Source of the DNA: Sthenelais limicola
Taxonomy: Eukaryota; Annelida; Polychaeta; Phyllodocida; Sigalionidae
Reading direction: 5' to 3'
NCBI GenBank assembly: GCA_942159475.1
Contig: OW804094.1
Span: 9,617,555 to 9,681,554 of the forward strand
Length of the DNA stretch: 64,000 nucleotides
Part shown: one piece after another, positions 53,625 through 63,851 of the stretch
How the letters are laid out: the number at the start of each line of letters is the position of its first letter
Numbering within the stretch: position 1 is the stretch's first letter
The notes under the pieces: generated by a model
Database searches by the model: none
What the model was told of the DNA's origin: nothing
The model's input: the letters and a program-made list of their open reading frames with translations, nothing else
Position numbers and translations under genes: made by a program

Positions 53625-53732
53625 TTTATAAATAGTCCATAATGAACATGGCATGTTTTCTATTGATTTTACCATTAGTCCCATAATTCCATACGAATCA
53701 AGATTCAAAATGGCGGCTATGCAACTCCCCAA
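53625..53732 (-). repeat. Family C fragment
   Basis: 'tccataatgaacatggcatg' to 'gcggctatgcaactcccc'; the distal two thirds are missing. Confidence 0.75.
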
Positions 53733-53914
53733 TTATAAGTCCAAAACAAGAATCACGGCACTCGGCAGAAGAACGGACTACTCAGGATAACTGTTTACTC
53801 AGAAACTGAACTACCGTTGTAAAAAAAACATCTGCAAATAAAAGAATTCTTGAATTGAATTGAATTGAAATACAATCTTTTAAAAAACGTCTCTCTGCTT
53901 CTCATGGTGCATGT

Positions 53915-54149
53915 GGGTCAGATTTTCAGAAAATGTACAATTGGCAGCTGTACACAATTAGGAAATTCTGCTAGATTAGGCTGAAAAATGATGAATACCG
54001 GGTATATTTGAGTATATTTGGTATCGCATTGATTTAAAGTATCAGTTCTGTTATGTTAAACTGTATTTTAAAGCTCATTTTTGTCTTAAATTTGGGTTAT
54101 TTGAGAGGATTGGTGAAGGCGAATTGTACATTTTTTGAAAATCTGACCC
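53915..54149 (+). repeat. Family B element, complete
   Basis: GGGTCAGATTTTCAG to GAAAATCTGACCC, subfamily with 'gtatcgcattgatttaaag'. Confidence 0.85.
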
Positions 54150-55345
54150 ATATCTGTAAACAGACAAACACATCACAATTTGTTAGCGTGTGTTATTGCA
54201 GAGTTTTACAAATGAGAAGCGGAATTGATACACAATTTAGATTGTATTACTTTGTACTCACTTAAATGCATCTTATTTCGTGCAATCAGCATTTTCAATA
54301 CAATTACATTAATAGAATGAATGGTCAATTGCAGGGGAAAGGTCTGTCTCAGGTAGCAATAAAACCCTTAAACACTTTATTATGGTTCTTTTCACACAGG
54401 GTTGCTTGTATTATATATTACTTATTGAGATTTCTACAATTGTTTAGTCTGTATGAAGCCGAGATGGCAGGAATATTGAATAAAAGCTTTGCAAAAAAAA
54501 TATACGTCAATAGATCATGCATACTATAACAATGTAAAATTTTATAACAAATGGAGAATATCATAATCATAATAACGGTTCTACCACAAAGTATGGGTAT
54601 TTAGTGTCAGCATGTTCAAATGTTCTCTAGTAATACGAGTTGAATGTAGAACAGAAACAGAGTTGGTTTTAAACAGTATAAGAATACATGAAGACGATAC
54701 CCGTGCTACACATTACAATACAATCATGATCTGTACCAGGAGATCGGAGATCGGGATCTCATTGAATGTTTCATCCAGGCTCTCTTAGCAACGTGTTTAC
54801 GTTGCTAGTTTAACTTGGTAACCCTTATTGTTGCGTCAGAGCTTTGGCCGTTGCCTCTCTTGACAAATGCTTAGAAATGTTAATTTCAAATTAATTCGCA
54901 GTATATTCGCAATTTCGCATGTAAACAATTGATGACTTATTGTGATATGAATAAAAATTATATCAGCAGTCACCGAACAGGCTTTATCTTATAACAATCT
55001 TTAATTATTCGCTTTCATAATCAGACAGAACATCTATTTAGGGGAAACTTGTCGAATGTTTATTGGCAACTCATATAATCTCTCCCGACAGAACTCTTAA
55101 ATTGTGTCAGAGACACTTAATTAATATATAGGGCGACTCCACCAGAGAGAAAAACGGCGCCGACAAATTTTGTTGTTGCCCACTAATTTGTTGCAACAAA
55201 TATCCATACAGAAACAACAGTTCACAGAGAATGTGGCAACTTATCATACAGTTGGTGTGGAGTCCCTATTCCCCAGCATTGGCTTGGGCGGACTCCCATG
55301 CTTGAAGAGTACAGTCCTGTATTCCAGGTGTACTCTTTGAGCATT
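54150..55345. other. Gene-free stretch
   Basis: The 87-codon frame at 54266-54529 has no domain. No repeat end is supported. Confidence 0.35.
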
Positions 55346-55347
55346 CT

Positions 55348-55460
55348 GAGCGGACTCTTTAATGAAAGAGTCCGCTCCGGACTCTTTAATGAAAGAGTCC
55401 GCTCCTAAGAGTCCTCTCAGATGCCTGGGCGGACTCTTTCATTAAAGAGTCCGCTCAGGT
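55348..55460. repeat. Three near-identical palindromes
   Basis: GCGGACTCTTT-AATG-AAAGAGTCCGC occurs as a 30 bp palindrome (55348-55377), immediately again as a 24 bp one (55378-55401), and inverted in its loop (CATT) as a 36 bp one with one mismatch (55425-55460). The stems are perfect or nearly so. Confidence 0.85.
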
Positions 55461-55490
55461 ATCTGTTGCAAATAATTTTGAACTAGGATT

Positions 55491-55616
55491 GGCCTGGATT
55501 CGAACCCAGGACCTCTCACATAAGTATAGGCTGGCAGGTAGAGTTGAAGGCTCTACCAACTCAGCCACAGAGGCTCAGATAGGATCTGTTGTATATAACA
55601 TAGTATGATTCCTGAA
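55491..55616 (-). repeat. tRNA-derived SINE copy 1
   Basis: On the minus strand an A box (TGGCTGAGTTGG) and a perfect B box (GGTTCGAATCC) lie in tRNA-like order with CCTGG/CCAGG around the B box. The anticodon arm does not pair. Similarity with copy 2 extends about 45 bp past the tRNA-like part, so this is a SINE, not a tRNA gene. Confidence 0.65.
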
Positions 55617-55623
55617 ATAGAAA

Positions 55624-55680
55624 ATGTGATGTGTCACAGGAAAATGAGTCACACAGAGTCCAATGATGGTAAACAGTGGG
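55624..55680 (+). repeat. Family A fragment
   Basis: TGTGATGTGTCACAGG followed directly by 'gtccaatgatggtaaac'; the middle is deleted. Confidence 0.6.
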
Positions 55681-55836
55681 GTGAAGTATATCTTATTTAA
55701 CCAGTTGGAATTGTGTGTAGTTTTATAACTATATAACTATGAGTATACACTGAGTTAAAAACTGAGGAATAAAAAACCAAATAATTAATCACTAGAAATT
55801 TCGAATTTGATTTTGAGTTTATTATAAACAAAAATG

Positions 55837-55964
55837 GCCTGGATTTAAACCCAGGACCCCTCACATATAAGTATAGACTAGCAAGTAGAGTTGATAGCTC
55901 TACCCACTCTGCCACAGAGGCTCAGATAAGGTCTGTAGGTTATAGCATAATATGATTCCTGAAA
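55837..55964 (-). repeat. tRNA-derived SINE copy 2
   Basis: Same arrangement 345 bp from copy 1 in the same orientation. The B box has mutated to GGTTTAAATCC, so pol III activity is unlikely. Confidence 0.65.
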
Positions 55965-56600
55965 TGTTACCAGTGTAACAAGGGAGTTCAACTGTATCCA
56001 CCTGTCACGTTCACCTGTAACTCTACAGACCTTGCATTTGTTTCTAAATATTGGCTATATTGTGTGAGGTTCACTCACTATAAGCCATGTATCAGTGAAA
56101 GTGAGGAAATGTACATCTCAAAGCAATACTGAGCATGGATCGGGTAGTTGTGGTAGGGTAGTTGTGGTAGGGTGGTGGTAGGGGGATTGATTTGGTAACC
56201 ACAATCATAACAAACAATTGAAGCTGTAGGATAAGCATGCTAGAGTACTCGAAGTTGTACTCTATCCTACACATATCTGACACTCCTCCATTTGCGTTTT
56301 CATTGCAAACATGAAATGAACTGTTGTTAGTGGGCAACAAAAAAGAGTGTAGGATAGAGTCTGGAGAAATTAAGTTGTTTGATTAAGAAACGAGCCTTGT
56401 AGTTCTCCATGTCTAATGCTCGTGGAGAAGTGTGCTTTGTTGACAGGTTGAATAAAATTATGTTTTAAAAAAAAAGATCTCTGATTGTGTCTTATTTGTT
56501 TCTAGATCAATTCAACAAGGAATTTTCCGTGTTTGATTTTTTGGTTTTGCTTACTCTTTCTTGATCATCTTTGATGGTAGACTTTGGTAGACTGGGACTC
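55965..56600. other. Gene-free stretch with short tandem repeat
   Basis: 'gggtagttgtggta' is tandemly repeated at 56140-56188. Duplicated short blocks 'gtgtaggatagagt' (56344) and 'gtactctatcctacac' (56258) form an inverted pair about 70 bp apart. Confidence 0.45.
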
Positions 56601-56601
56601 A

Positions 56602-56775
56602 CAGTCTAGGCCCAAAGTTGAGAGAGTCCCTTCAACCGAAGGGAAAGCCTTTCGCCTCAAACCTCAAAGTGCCATTATAATTCCATTAAGACCGCGAAAT
56701 GTCATTATATTCCCATTAGAACGCCGATTCCTAGGCCACGAAACCGATTAGAGAAGTAGGCGTCCAATCACTGGC
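56602..56775 (-). repeat. Family G element, inverted
   Basis: CAGTCTAGGCCCAAAG to about 56775; internal 'gtgccattataattccatta' is the inverse of the other two copies. Confidence 0.65.
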
Positions 56776-57251
56776 ATAGTTTTGGATTCCCATGAGATCA
56801 TCATTGTATGAAAATGGCTCCAATAAAATTTATTTAAAAAAAATACCATTGTTATCTGATCTTAGGGTGTGGATCTAGACTGTCAGTACTTTGATACCTT
56901 TTCGCGTAGATTTAAATTCGCGCAGCAAGAAAGCCTCACACCTTGTGTAATTATTACTAATTATACTAATTTATATTGATAATGTTACGTAATCGTACGT
57001 AACCCAAATGAGGTATCAGGTTAGCATAAAATGGGTGTGACATATGCAATAATTATAACTTCCGCGTAGGAATTATGTTCACACCCAAAGGTTGTGCGTT
57101 AAAATATCAGAAATAAATTATGAACATTATTACGTTTACAGTATACAGTGTAAATGTACAATCCGCCCTCAATAATCCTCTCACACACACCCCAAGTCTC
57201 GCGCGTATGTTTGAGATAAATTCGCGAATCAACAATCTCCTTTGAATAAAT
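56776..57251. other. Gene-free stretch
   Basis: AT-rich; nothing recognised except a short B-like 'aatgtacaatccgccctca' near 57153. Confidence 0.4.
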
Positions 57252-57496
57252 GAGTCAGATTTTCAGAAAATGTACAATTGACAGCTCTACAGATTTAGGA
57301 ATTTTTGCTAAACTAGGCTGAAAAAATATGAATATGTAATATGAATATGTATATCTGAGTATATTTGGTATCGCGTTGATTTAAAGTATCCGTTTTGCTA
57401 TGTTAAATTGCATTTTGAAGCTCATTTCTGTCTTAAATGTGAGTTATTTGAGAGAATAAGTTACGGCCAATTGTACATTTTCTTAAGTTCTGACCC
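57252..57496 (+). repeat. Family B element
   Basis: GAGTCAGATTTTCAG to CTTAAGTTCTGACCC; it has a small duplication of 'aatatgtaatatg' near 57329. Confidence 0.8.
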
Positions 57497-57667
57497 AAAT
57501 ACTCAATGTGTTTGCTGTACATCGTGTGCGTGCCGTTATGAGAGAATGATAGGATGCTACTGCTGCAGCCTTTGTCCTATTGTCTGTCCCCACAGGAGAC
57601 ACAGATACAATCCTGACTCTGAGCTGGTAATCCGATGTGACGTTAGATACTTGTGATTTCATCATTT

Positions 57668-57915
57668 GGGTCAGAAGTTCAGAAAATGTACAATTGGCAG
57701 CTGTACACATTTAGGAAATTCTGTTAAATTAGGCTAAAAATTGGTCAATAGGTACTAGGTAAAATTCGAGTATATTTGGCATTCCATTCAATTGAATCTA
57801 GCAATCTGTTTGGCTAAGTTGAACTGTATTTTGAACTTTATTTTTGTCTTCAATGTGGGTTATAATTTGAGAGAATTGGTGAAGATCAATTGTACATTTT
57901 CTGAAAATCTCACCC
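57668..57915 (+). repeat. Family B element
   Basis: GGGTCAGAAGTTCAG to GAAAATCTCACCC. Confidence 0.83.
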
Positions 57916-57943
57916 ATTTACAAGAGAAGAGAGGTCCGTTTCT

Positions 57944-58071
57944 GGCAGGAAGAGGGTATCTGCATTGCCTCTCGATATATCCCCACAATGGTAATAATGT
58001 AATAATAGTTAGTGGATGTGCTAGTGTTGTGTTGGTGCATTGTGGTTGCTAAATCTCCCTATTAGACGAAT
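57944..58071 (-). repeat. Family I element, partial
   Basis: 'gcattgcctctcgatatatc' to 'ttgctaaatctcccta'; inverse of 34408-34553. Confidence 0.6.
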
Positions 58072-58419
58072 GTATTTGCCTCTATGTGGTAAAGAAACAT
58101 TGCTTTATTATAGAAAGGATTTTGTCCCGAGACAATCTGTCCCCAATATCATTTTTATTAATTAATGACTCCTGTGCTTCCAAACATGGATCAATAAATA
58201 GACAATACACATTTATTCATTTCAATATTCAATTCAATTCAATTCAAAACATTTTTTATTTATACGAGAAAGGTGTACAAAAAGGAGCCCCGTATCTGAA
58301 AGGTGACTTCCAGGTCTTCCAACGGGTTCCTGACTAGTTCCTATACTGAGAAAAAATCATTTTGATTTTACATTACTATGCAAAAAATACTTTAGGGCTA
58401 TTTTCTAATATCTAATCTA

Positions 58420-58757
58420 GGAGTATTTAGTTAAAGTGAGATCGGCTTGATAATAAACATTAAGGACATCTAAGACGTATTTCTAGATTTTATGTTTGAT
58501 ATGCGATGTGTTCCAGGAATATGAGTCACAAGTCGCAAAAAATGGATGTAGAGATATCATCATATTATTTGAAAAGATGAGACCAAGCCGATTCTAATGA
58601 TAGTAAACATTGGGACAGTTGACAATATTTCTGGGTTTTAAGTTTGATATTTTTATTTTTGAAAAAAAAGTTAGCAATATTTCTGGTTGGACCATTACTA
58701 TAGTAAAGTAGCCAAATATACTCTATAGGATGACTTTAGAAGGACAAAGATATATTT
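58420..58757 (+). repeat. Family A copy inserted at the centre of another A copy
   Basis: 58420-58500 is the middle of an A ('gagatcggcttgataataaac' to 'atgtttgatat'). A second A starts at 58501 (ATGCGATGTGTTCCAGG) and breaks off near 58757. Confidence 0.7.
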
Positions 58758-59088
58758 TAGATTAGATTAGATTAGAAAATTGTTTATTCATAACTGATGT
58801 ATACAATTACAGAATAAATGTTACAAAAGAGTTGACAAGCTTATTGAATGAGAATTCCATGTTTTCCCGCTGTTACCTTCTTGGAGAGGAAAATATAATA
58901 AGTTTTTATAATGACTAATAGGGAACTACACAAGAGTTAGAACGCAGGGTACTGCTTGATATATGAATATCTTACGCAGCATATAAAAATATGAATATAA
59001 AATATAATACTGAATCTATTATAGTGCATAGCAATCCTGGTTAGACACTCTTATATAGGTGTCCTAAGGTACAGTACAGTACCTTTTT
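58758..59088 (-). repeat. Probable retroelement tail with (ATTAG)n
   Basis: 'attagattagattaga' followed by 'aaattgtttattcataac' reads on the minus strand as a retroelement 3' end with a short tandem tail. It interrupts the family A copy. Confidence 0.45.
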
Positions 59089-59367
59089 ATGTGCGATTTA
59101 CTTATTGTTGTTGTTGTTGCTACTTTTATTTTATCAAACGATACAATCGGTGGGTCAATCTCCCATCATAGGGAGGATCTCAAGCCCTACCGGAAAGTAA
59201 ATCTTAGATTCACATGTAAGGGTAACAATACACCCATGCGTCGACGACACATGGGTGGCCCTTACAACTGTTGGTTTAGTTACATAACTAAGGGCAAAGA
59301 TAACAAGAGGCGAAGCACAAGAAATCGCCAGTGGAATAGCTACATCAATGAACGATATAGTTATTAA
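59089..59367 (+). CDS. Candidate small secreted protein, 92 aa
   Basis: ATG 59089 opens 92 codons ending TAA TAG. The N-terminus MCDLLIVVVVATFILS resembles a signal peptide, although a (GTT)n run encodes part of it. The predicted mature part has two cysteines (FTCKG and YNCWF), basic clusters (MRRRH, NKRRS) and many polar residues. I know no family for it. It lies between a retroelement tail and an A fragment, so it may be retroelement-derived or chance. Confidence 0.3.
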   Translation: MCDLLIVVVVATFILSNDTIGGSISHHREDLKPYRKVNLRFTCKGNNTPMRRRHMGGPYNCWFSYITKGKDNKRRSTRNRQWNSYINERYSY

Positions 59368-59394
59368 TAGGCTGGTTATGAACTGTCCGGAACA

Positions 59395-59460
59395 AAGGGA
59401 ACATATAAATAAATGACTTTGAAAAATATAAATTTCACGACTTGCGTTAAAATACAATTG
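59395..59460 (+). repeat. Family A right-end fragment
   Basis: 'gactttgaaaaatataaat' and 'cacgacttgcg', probably the remnant of the A copy interrupted at 58757. Confidence 0.5.
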
Positions 59461-59479
59461 CGTCACCAGGGAAAGCAGC

Positions 59480-59955
59480 TATAAGATAAGATAAGATAAA
59501 AACTACTTTATTTATCAAAAAACACAATTACACAATAAACAGGTACACAGACTTCTAGATTGCCTCCAGTTCTCCCTGCCGTTTCCTTAGGCCTAAAATG
59601 TGTTGTGATATTAATATCGGTTTACTAAACTAATTTTAAGCTTCGTATGAAAATCAGTTTATTATATACACGAGACATAATGATCAAATACAAAATCATG
59701 AATATAATTCAGATGGGGAGAACAAACTTCCAACTTCCAACTGTTTCCAAAGTTTGCTTGTATTTACCGTAAGAGGGCGGATCGAATAATAAATATAATT
59801 ATGATTAGATCAGGTTCTCTGCATTTCAACAATGATACATGTTTCATTACACTTTTTAACCTCTTGGTGGTTCATTCAGATGTCATCTCATATCATGTCA
59901 TCCCACTTACTACATCTGTTCTCATGGGTGTCTCTAATTAGTTCATTAAGACAAT
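59480..59955. other. Gene-free stretch with retroelement tail
   Basis: (GATAA)n followed by 'aactactttatttatc' at 59485-59520 resembles an inverted 3' tail. TAGGCCTA lies at 59588. Confidence 0.4.
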
Positions 59956-60018
59956 AGAGACTTTTCATAATTAATAACTGGGGGGGGGGAGAATTTGTGA
60001 AAAATTCTTGTGCAAAAT
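59956..60018. repeat. Family D left-end fragment
   Basis: 'gacttttcataattaataac', a G-run and 'ttcttgtgcaaaattg', then cut by an A copy. Confidence 0.65.
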
Positions 60019-60212
60019 TGTGATATGTTACTGGAAAATGAGTCATAAGTCGCAAAAAATTGGATTTTGAGATATCACCATATTTAAAAAGAGGAGATCA
60101 CGGTGATTCCAATGATAGTAAACATTAAGGATATTATTTTTTTTATATTTGATATATTTGTGTTAAAAAAAAGGTTTGCAATATTTCTGGGTGGACAATT
60201 ACCAGCTGGGGT
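60019..60212 (+). repeat. Family A fragment (left half)
   Basis: TGTGATATGTTACTGG-type start through 'tttctgggtggacaattacc', truncated. Confidence 0.7.
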
Positions 60213-60511
60213 AGGGGAGAATTTCCTAAAGATTCTTGACATTCGATCTGACCCCGCTGGAGGAGGTCTATATTTGTTTTACAACCATTGGCCAATATGA
60301 CTACCGTGAAACTGACGCCGATAGACGCGCCAAGGGAACAAGCGCGGGAGTCGTTGCCCGCAGCAACCATATAGCAACCACTACTGTGGCCCAACACAGG
60401 TGAGGAAGGTGGCTGATAATGTCAACGGGGGAAGGGTATAGTTTAGCGCCCTATTCCTTGACAGTAAAGGGGGGAGGGTCGAAGAAGGAATTGGGGGGAC
60501 AGACCATATAT
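60213..60511. other. Gene-free stretch
   Basis: Somewhat GC-richer ('gccgatagacgcgcc' near 60318); nothing recognised. Confidence 0.35.
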
Positions 60512-60746
60512 GGGTCAGATTTTCAGAAAATGTACAATTCAACTTCACCAATTCTCGCAAATAACTCAAATTTCAGACGAAAATAAAGTTCAAAATACAG
60601 TTCAACCTAACCAAACATATTGCGAGAATCAATGCAATGCCACATATACTCGAATTTATCTAGTATTGACCAAATTGCAGTCTAATTTTGGAGAATTTGC
60701 TAAATGTGTACAGCTGCCAATTGTACATTTTGTGAAAATCTGACCC
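60512..60746 (-). repeat. Family B element, complete, minus orientation
   Basis: GGGTCAGATTTTCAG to GAAAATCTGACCC with TATA-rich flanks on both sides. Confidence 0.87.
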
Positions 60747-61009
60747 ATATATTGACCATTTTATGTCCCCCACCACCGCCTCTGCCGGTAGACCAGAACG
60801 GGATGAGGGACCTGATATATCATATTACTGCTAAGACAGGAGGAACGACCATAAGAATTTGATCGAGGGGCAGAGCCATACCATGGCCCAGCTGTTCTTT
60901 TATGAGCGTGTTAAAAGATTAACAAGAAATAATGGCCATTCCTTCTTCCAGACGTCGACATCAGAGAGAAAACACCGTTGTCTAATTAACCTGTCATAAA
61001 CTATAGTAT
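60747..61009. other. Gene-free stretch
   Basis: Nothing recognised. Confidence 0.4.
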
Positions 61010-61260
61010 TGGGGAAAAATTCTGGTGCAAAGTTGACCCCCTTCCCTCCCCCCGCCTTAAAACCTTGGGCAAAATTTCTTACCCACCCACCCCTTGAAAA
61101 TTTGTGCACCCCCTACATCATTGTAGTTCTGAGTATGTGCAAAAAGAGATGCCCCTCCCCCCCCCTCCCCTCCACACACACACTTTTAGAGGCTAAGCAA
61201 AAAATGTTCCCCCCTCTGAAAATTCTCCCTTCTCCCCATGGATAAAACTGAGCAGTCCCT
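61010..61260. repeat. Family D element, left end trimmed
   Basis: 'ggaaaaattctggtgcaaag', C-runs, 'catcattgtagttctgagt' and the right end 'actgagcagtccct'. Confidence 0.7.
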
Positions 61261-61464
61261 TAATGCCCTATTCGCGACAAATGTATAAAAATAAGGTTGA
61301 AATATGAAATACATTATTCAGGCAGGCAGTCAGTGGGGGGAAGGTAATGGAAACATCCGGAGGCGGAGAGAAACAGAGTTATTTTATTTCTTATATAAAT
61401 TGTTTTTGCACCCAATGTCGCGAGTAATAACAGAGGATTTCCATACGCAGTCAATCACATATAT

Positions 61465-61699
61465 GGGTCAGAGTTTCAGAAAATGTACAATTCTCCTTCA
61501 CCAATCCTCTCAAATAACCCACATTTAAGACAAAAATGAACCTCAAAATGCAGTTTAACATAACAGAACTGATACTTTAAAACAATCCAAAATGAAATAT
61601 ACCTAGATAGACCTGGTATTCGTCATTTTTCCGCCTAATTTAGTAGAAGTTCCTAAATGTGTAGAGCTGCTAATTGTACATTTTCTGAAAATGTTACCC
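61465..61699 (-). repeat. Family B element, minus orientation
   Basis: GGGTCAGAGTTTCAG to GAAAATGTTACCC; only 6 bp from an oppositely oriented copy. Confidence 0.83.
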
Positions 61700-61705
61700 A
61701 CATAT

Positions 61706-61942
61706 GGATCAGATGTTCAGAAAATGTACAATTGGCAGCTGTTCACCTTTAGGAAATTCTGTTAAATTAGGTTGCAATTTGGCCAATACTAGGTAAATTC
61801 GAGTATATTCGGCATTGCATTGTGTATATATTGATCTGTTTGGTTAGGTTGAACTGTATTTTGAATTTTATTTTCGTCAGAAATTTGGGTCATTTGAGAA
61901 GATTGGCGAAGTTGAATTGTACATTTTCTGGAAATCTGACCC
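61706..61942 (+). repeat. Family B element, plus orientation
   Basis: GGATCAGATGTTCAG to GGAAATCTGACCC; followed after 3 bp by a family A start. Confidence 0.83.
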
Positions 61943-61945
61943 ATA

Positions 61946-62325
61946 TGTGATGTATTCCAGGAAAATTAGTTACAAGTTGCAAAATAAATCTATATTCTGA
62001 GATGTCATCATATTGGACAAGATGAGATCAAGCCGATTCCAATTATGGTAAACATTAGGACAGCTAAATCGTATTTCTATATTTTCAGTTTTTTAATATT
62101 TGTATTCATGAAAAAAAAGTTCGCAATCTTTCTGGGAGGACAGTGACTAGCAAAGTAGCTAAATATACTCAAACGATGATCTTAGAAATGCATGGATATA
62201 TTCAATACACTGTCTTGAAATTTGGTAGATGTATTCATGCTACAAACAGCGTTAAACACCCACAAAATGAACACATTCCCACGAAGACATCTTACGAATA
62301 AAACACTTTGAAAAATATCAATTAT
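61946..62325 (+). repeat. Family A element, right end lost
   Basis: TGTGATGTATTCCAGG through 'cactttgaaaaatatcaatt', missing the terminal ~40 bp. Confidence 0.8.
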
Positions 62326-62580
62326 ATCCCAAATTTTCTCAGAAGGAGCGTCCTAAAATAATACACAAACAGTGTAAAGTTATGCCATTGTTTGGTTATT
62401 GTTTTCATAACAGTCAAGTCGAGCTAACCACCAGCTTGAAACTGGATGGTTAGGTCGCCCGGCGGGCATCCTAATAAGATTGTTGGTTTAATAATAACAT
62501 CAAGATACATAATACCCCAACAGAAATAACACTAGATGAGACAGAGTATCATTCCCGACTTGTCCCGGGCACAGTTATGT
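62326..62580. other. Gene-free stretch
   Basis: Nothing recognised. Confidence 0.4.
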
Positions 62581-62815
62581 GGGTCAGATTTTCAGAAAAT
62601 GGACAATTGGCAGCTCCACACATTTACGATATTGTTCTAAATTAGGCTGAAAAATGAAGAATACCGGGTATATCTGAGTAAATTTAGTATCACATTGATT
62701 TAAAGTATCAGTTCTGTTATGTTAAACTGTATGTTGAAGCTTATTTGTGTCTTAAATTTGGCTTATTTGAGAGGATTGGTGAAGGTGAATTGTACATTTT
62801 CTGAAAATCTGACCC
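62581..62815 (+). repeat. Family B element, complete
   Basis: GGGTCAGATTTTCAG to GAAAATCTGACCC, subfamily with 'gaataccgggtatatctga'. Confidence 0.86.
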
Positions 62816-62887
62816 TTTAAATGTTAGGACCAAGCGATTACAGCGGTGGAAATGGTAACCAAAGATTACAAAGATTTCGGGCTATTT

Positions 62888-63351
62888 GAGTCAGAACGTA
62901 AGAAAATGTACAATTCGCCTTCACTAATTCTCTCAAATAACTCACATTTAACACAGAAATGAGCTTAAAGATGCAGTTTAACATAACAGAACTGATACTT
63001 TAAATCAATGTGATACCAAATATACTCAGATATTCCCGGTATTCATAATTTTTCAGCCTAATTTAGCAAATATTAATGTCCTAAATGTATAGAGCCACTC
63101 CAGGTCCAAACCCTCAGATCAGAAAAGAATGGTATATCAGCCTACCTCGCTAATCGGTTTTCTCGCCTAGGACTAGGTGTTTTAATGGGAATATTATGAA
63201 ATGGATGGAAAATTTTGCGGTCTTAATGGAATTATAATGGCACTTTGTGGTTTGAGGCGAGAGGCTTTCCCTTCATTTGAAGGAACTCTCCCAACTTTGG
63301 GCCTAGACTGAGAGCTGCCAATTATTGTCCATTTTCTGAAAATCTGACCCT
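62888..63351 (-). repeat. Family B element split by a family G insertion
   Basis: Left part 62888-63095 (GAGTCAGAACGTAAG to 'gtatagagc'), right part 63311-63351 ('agagctgccaatt' to TCTGACCC). The repeated AGAGC marks the insertion. Confidence 0.8.
63096..63310 (+). repeat. Family G element, complete, 215 bp
   Basis: CACTCCAGGTCCAAA and the inverse of TTTGGGCCTAGACTG match in 12 of 15 positions, so these are terminal inverted repeats. A 5 bp target duplication AGAGC (63091-63095, 63311-63315) flanks it. Confidence 0.78.
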
Positions 63352-63491
63352 TTTCTGAGATGATTTCTTCTAGTAGGACACATCTTCAATCACAAAACAC
63401 TGCTATTCCGGAGAATGGCTTTGGTTGTGTCCTGAGCATATGATATGATTTACTAAAGTTAGGCTGGAACGTGGGTATTAATGGTTTATAT

Positions 63492-63726
63492 GGGTCAGAA
63501 TTCCAAAAAATATACAATTGGCATCTATACAAATTTAGTAAATTCTGCTAAATTAGGCTGCAATTTGGCCAATACTAGGTAAATTCTAGTATATTTGGCA
63601 TTGTATTGATTCTAGCAATCTTTTCGGTTAGGTTGAACTGTATTTTGAACTTTATTTTTGTCTTAAGTGTGGATTATTTGAGAGGATTGGCGAAGGTGAA
63701 TTGTACATTTTCTGAAAATCGAACCC
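63492..63726 (+). repeat. Family B element, complete
   Basis: GGGTCAGAATTCCAA to GAAAATCGAACCC with TA on both sides of the shared TGGG/CCCA. Confidence 0.84.
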
Positions 63727-63851
63727 ATATACCTTCGTTACATATTGAAGACGAAATAAAAGTAATAAAAAATGACTCATTACAAACTATTCAGGGATGA
63801 AATAATGAAATGATGATAAATATTGAGACTTATATGGTAGTCATGTTTCGG

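Noticed and set aside
55491..55575. Functional tRNA gene on the minus strand
   Set aside because: A and B boxes are present, but the anticodon arm does not pair and the homology with the second copy extends past the tRNA part.
34567..63800. Recurring small peptide ending '..NCTFSENLTHI' at many places
   Set aside because: It is the same stretch of family B translated again and again; other copies have stops in it, and start codons are inconsistent.
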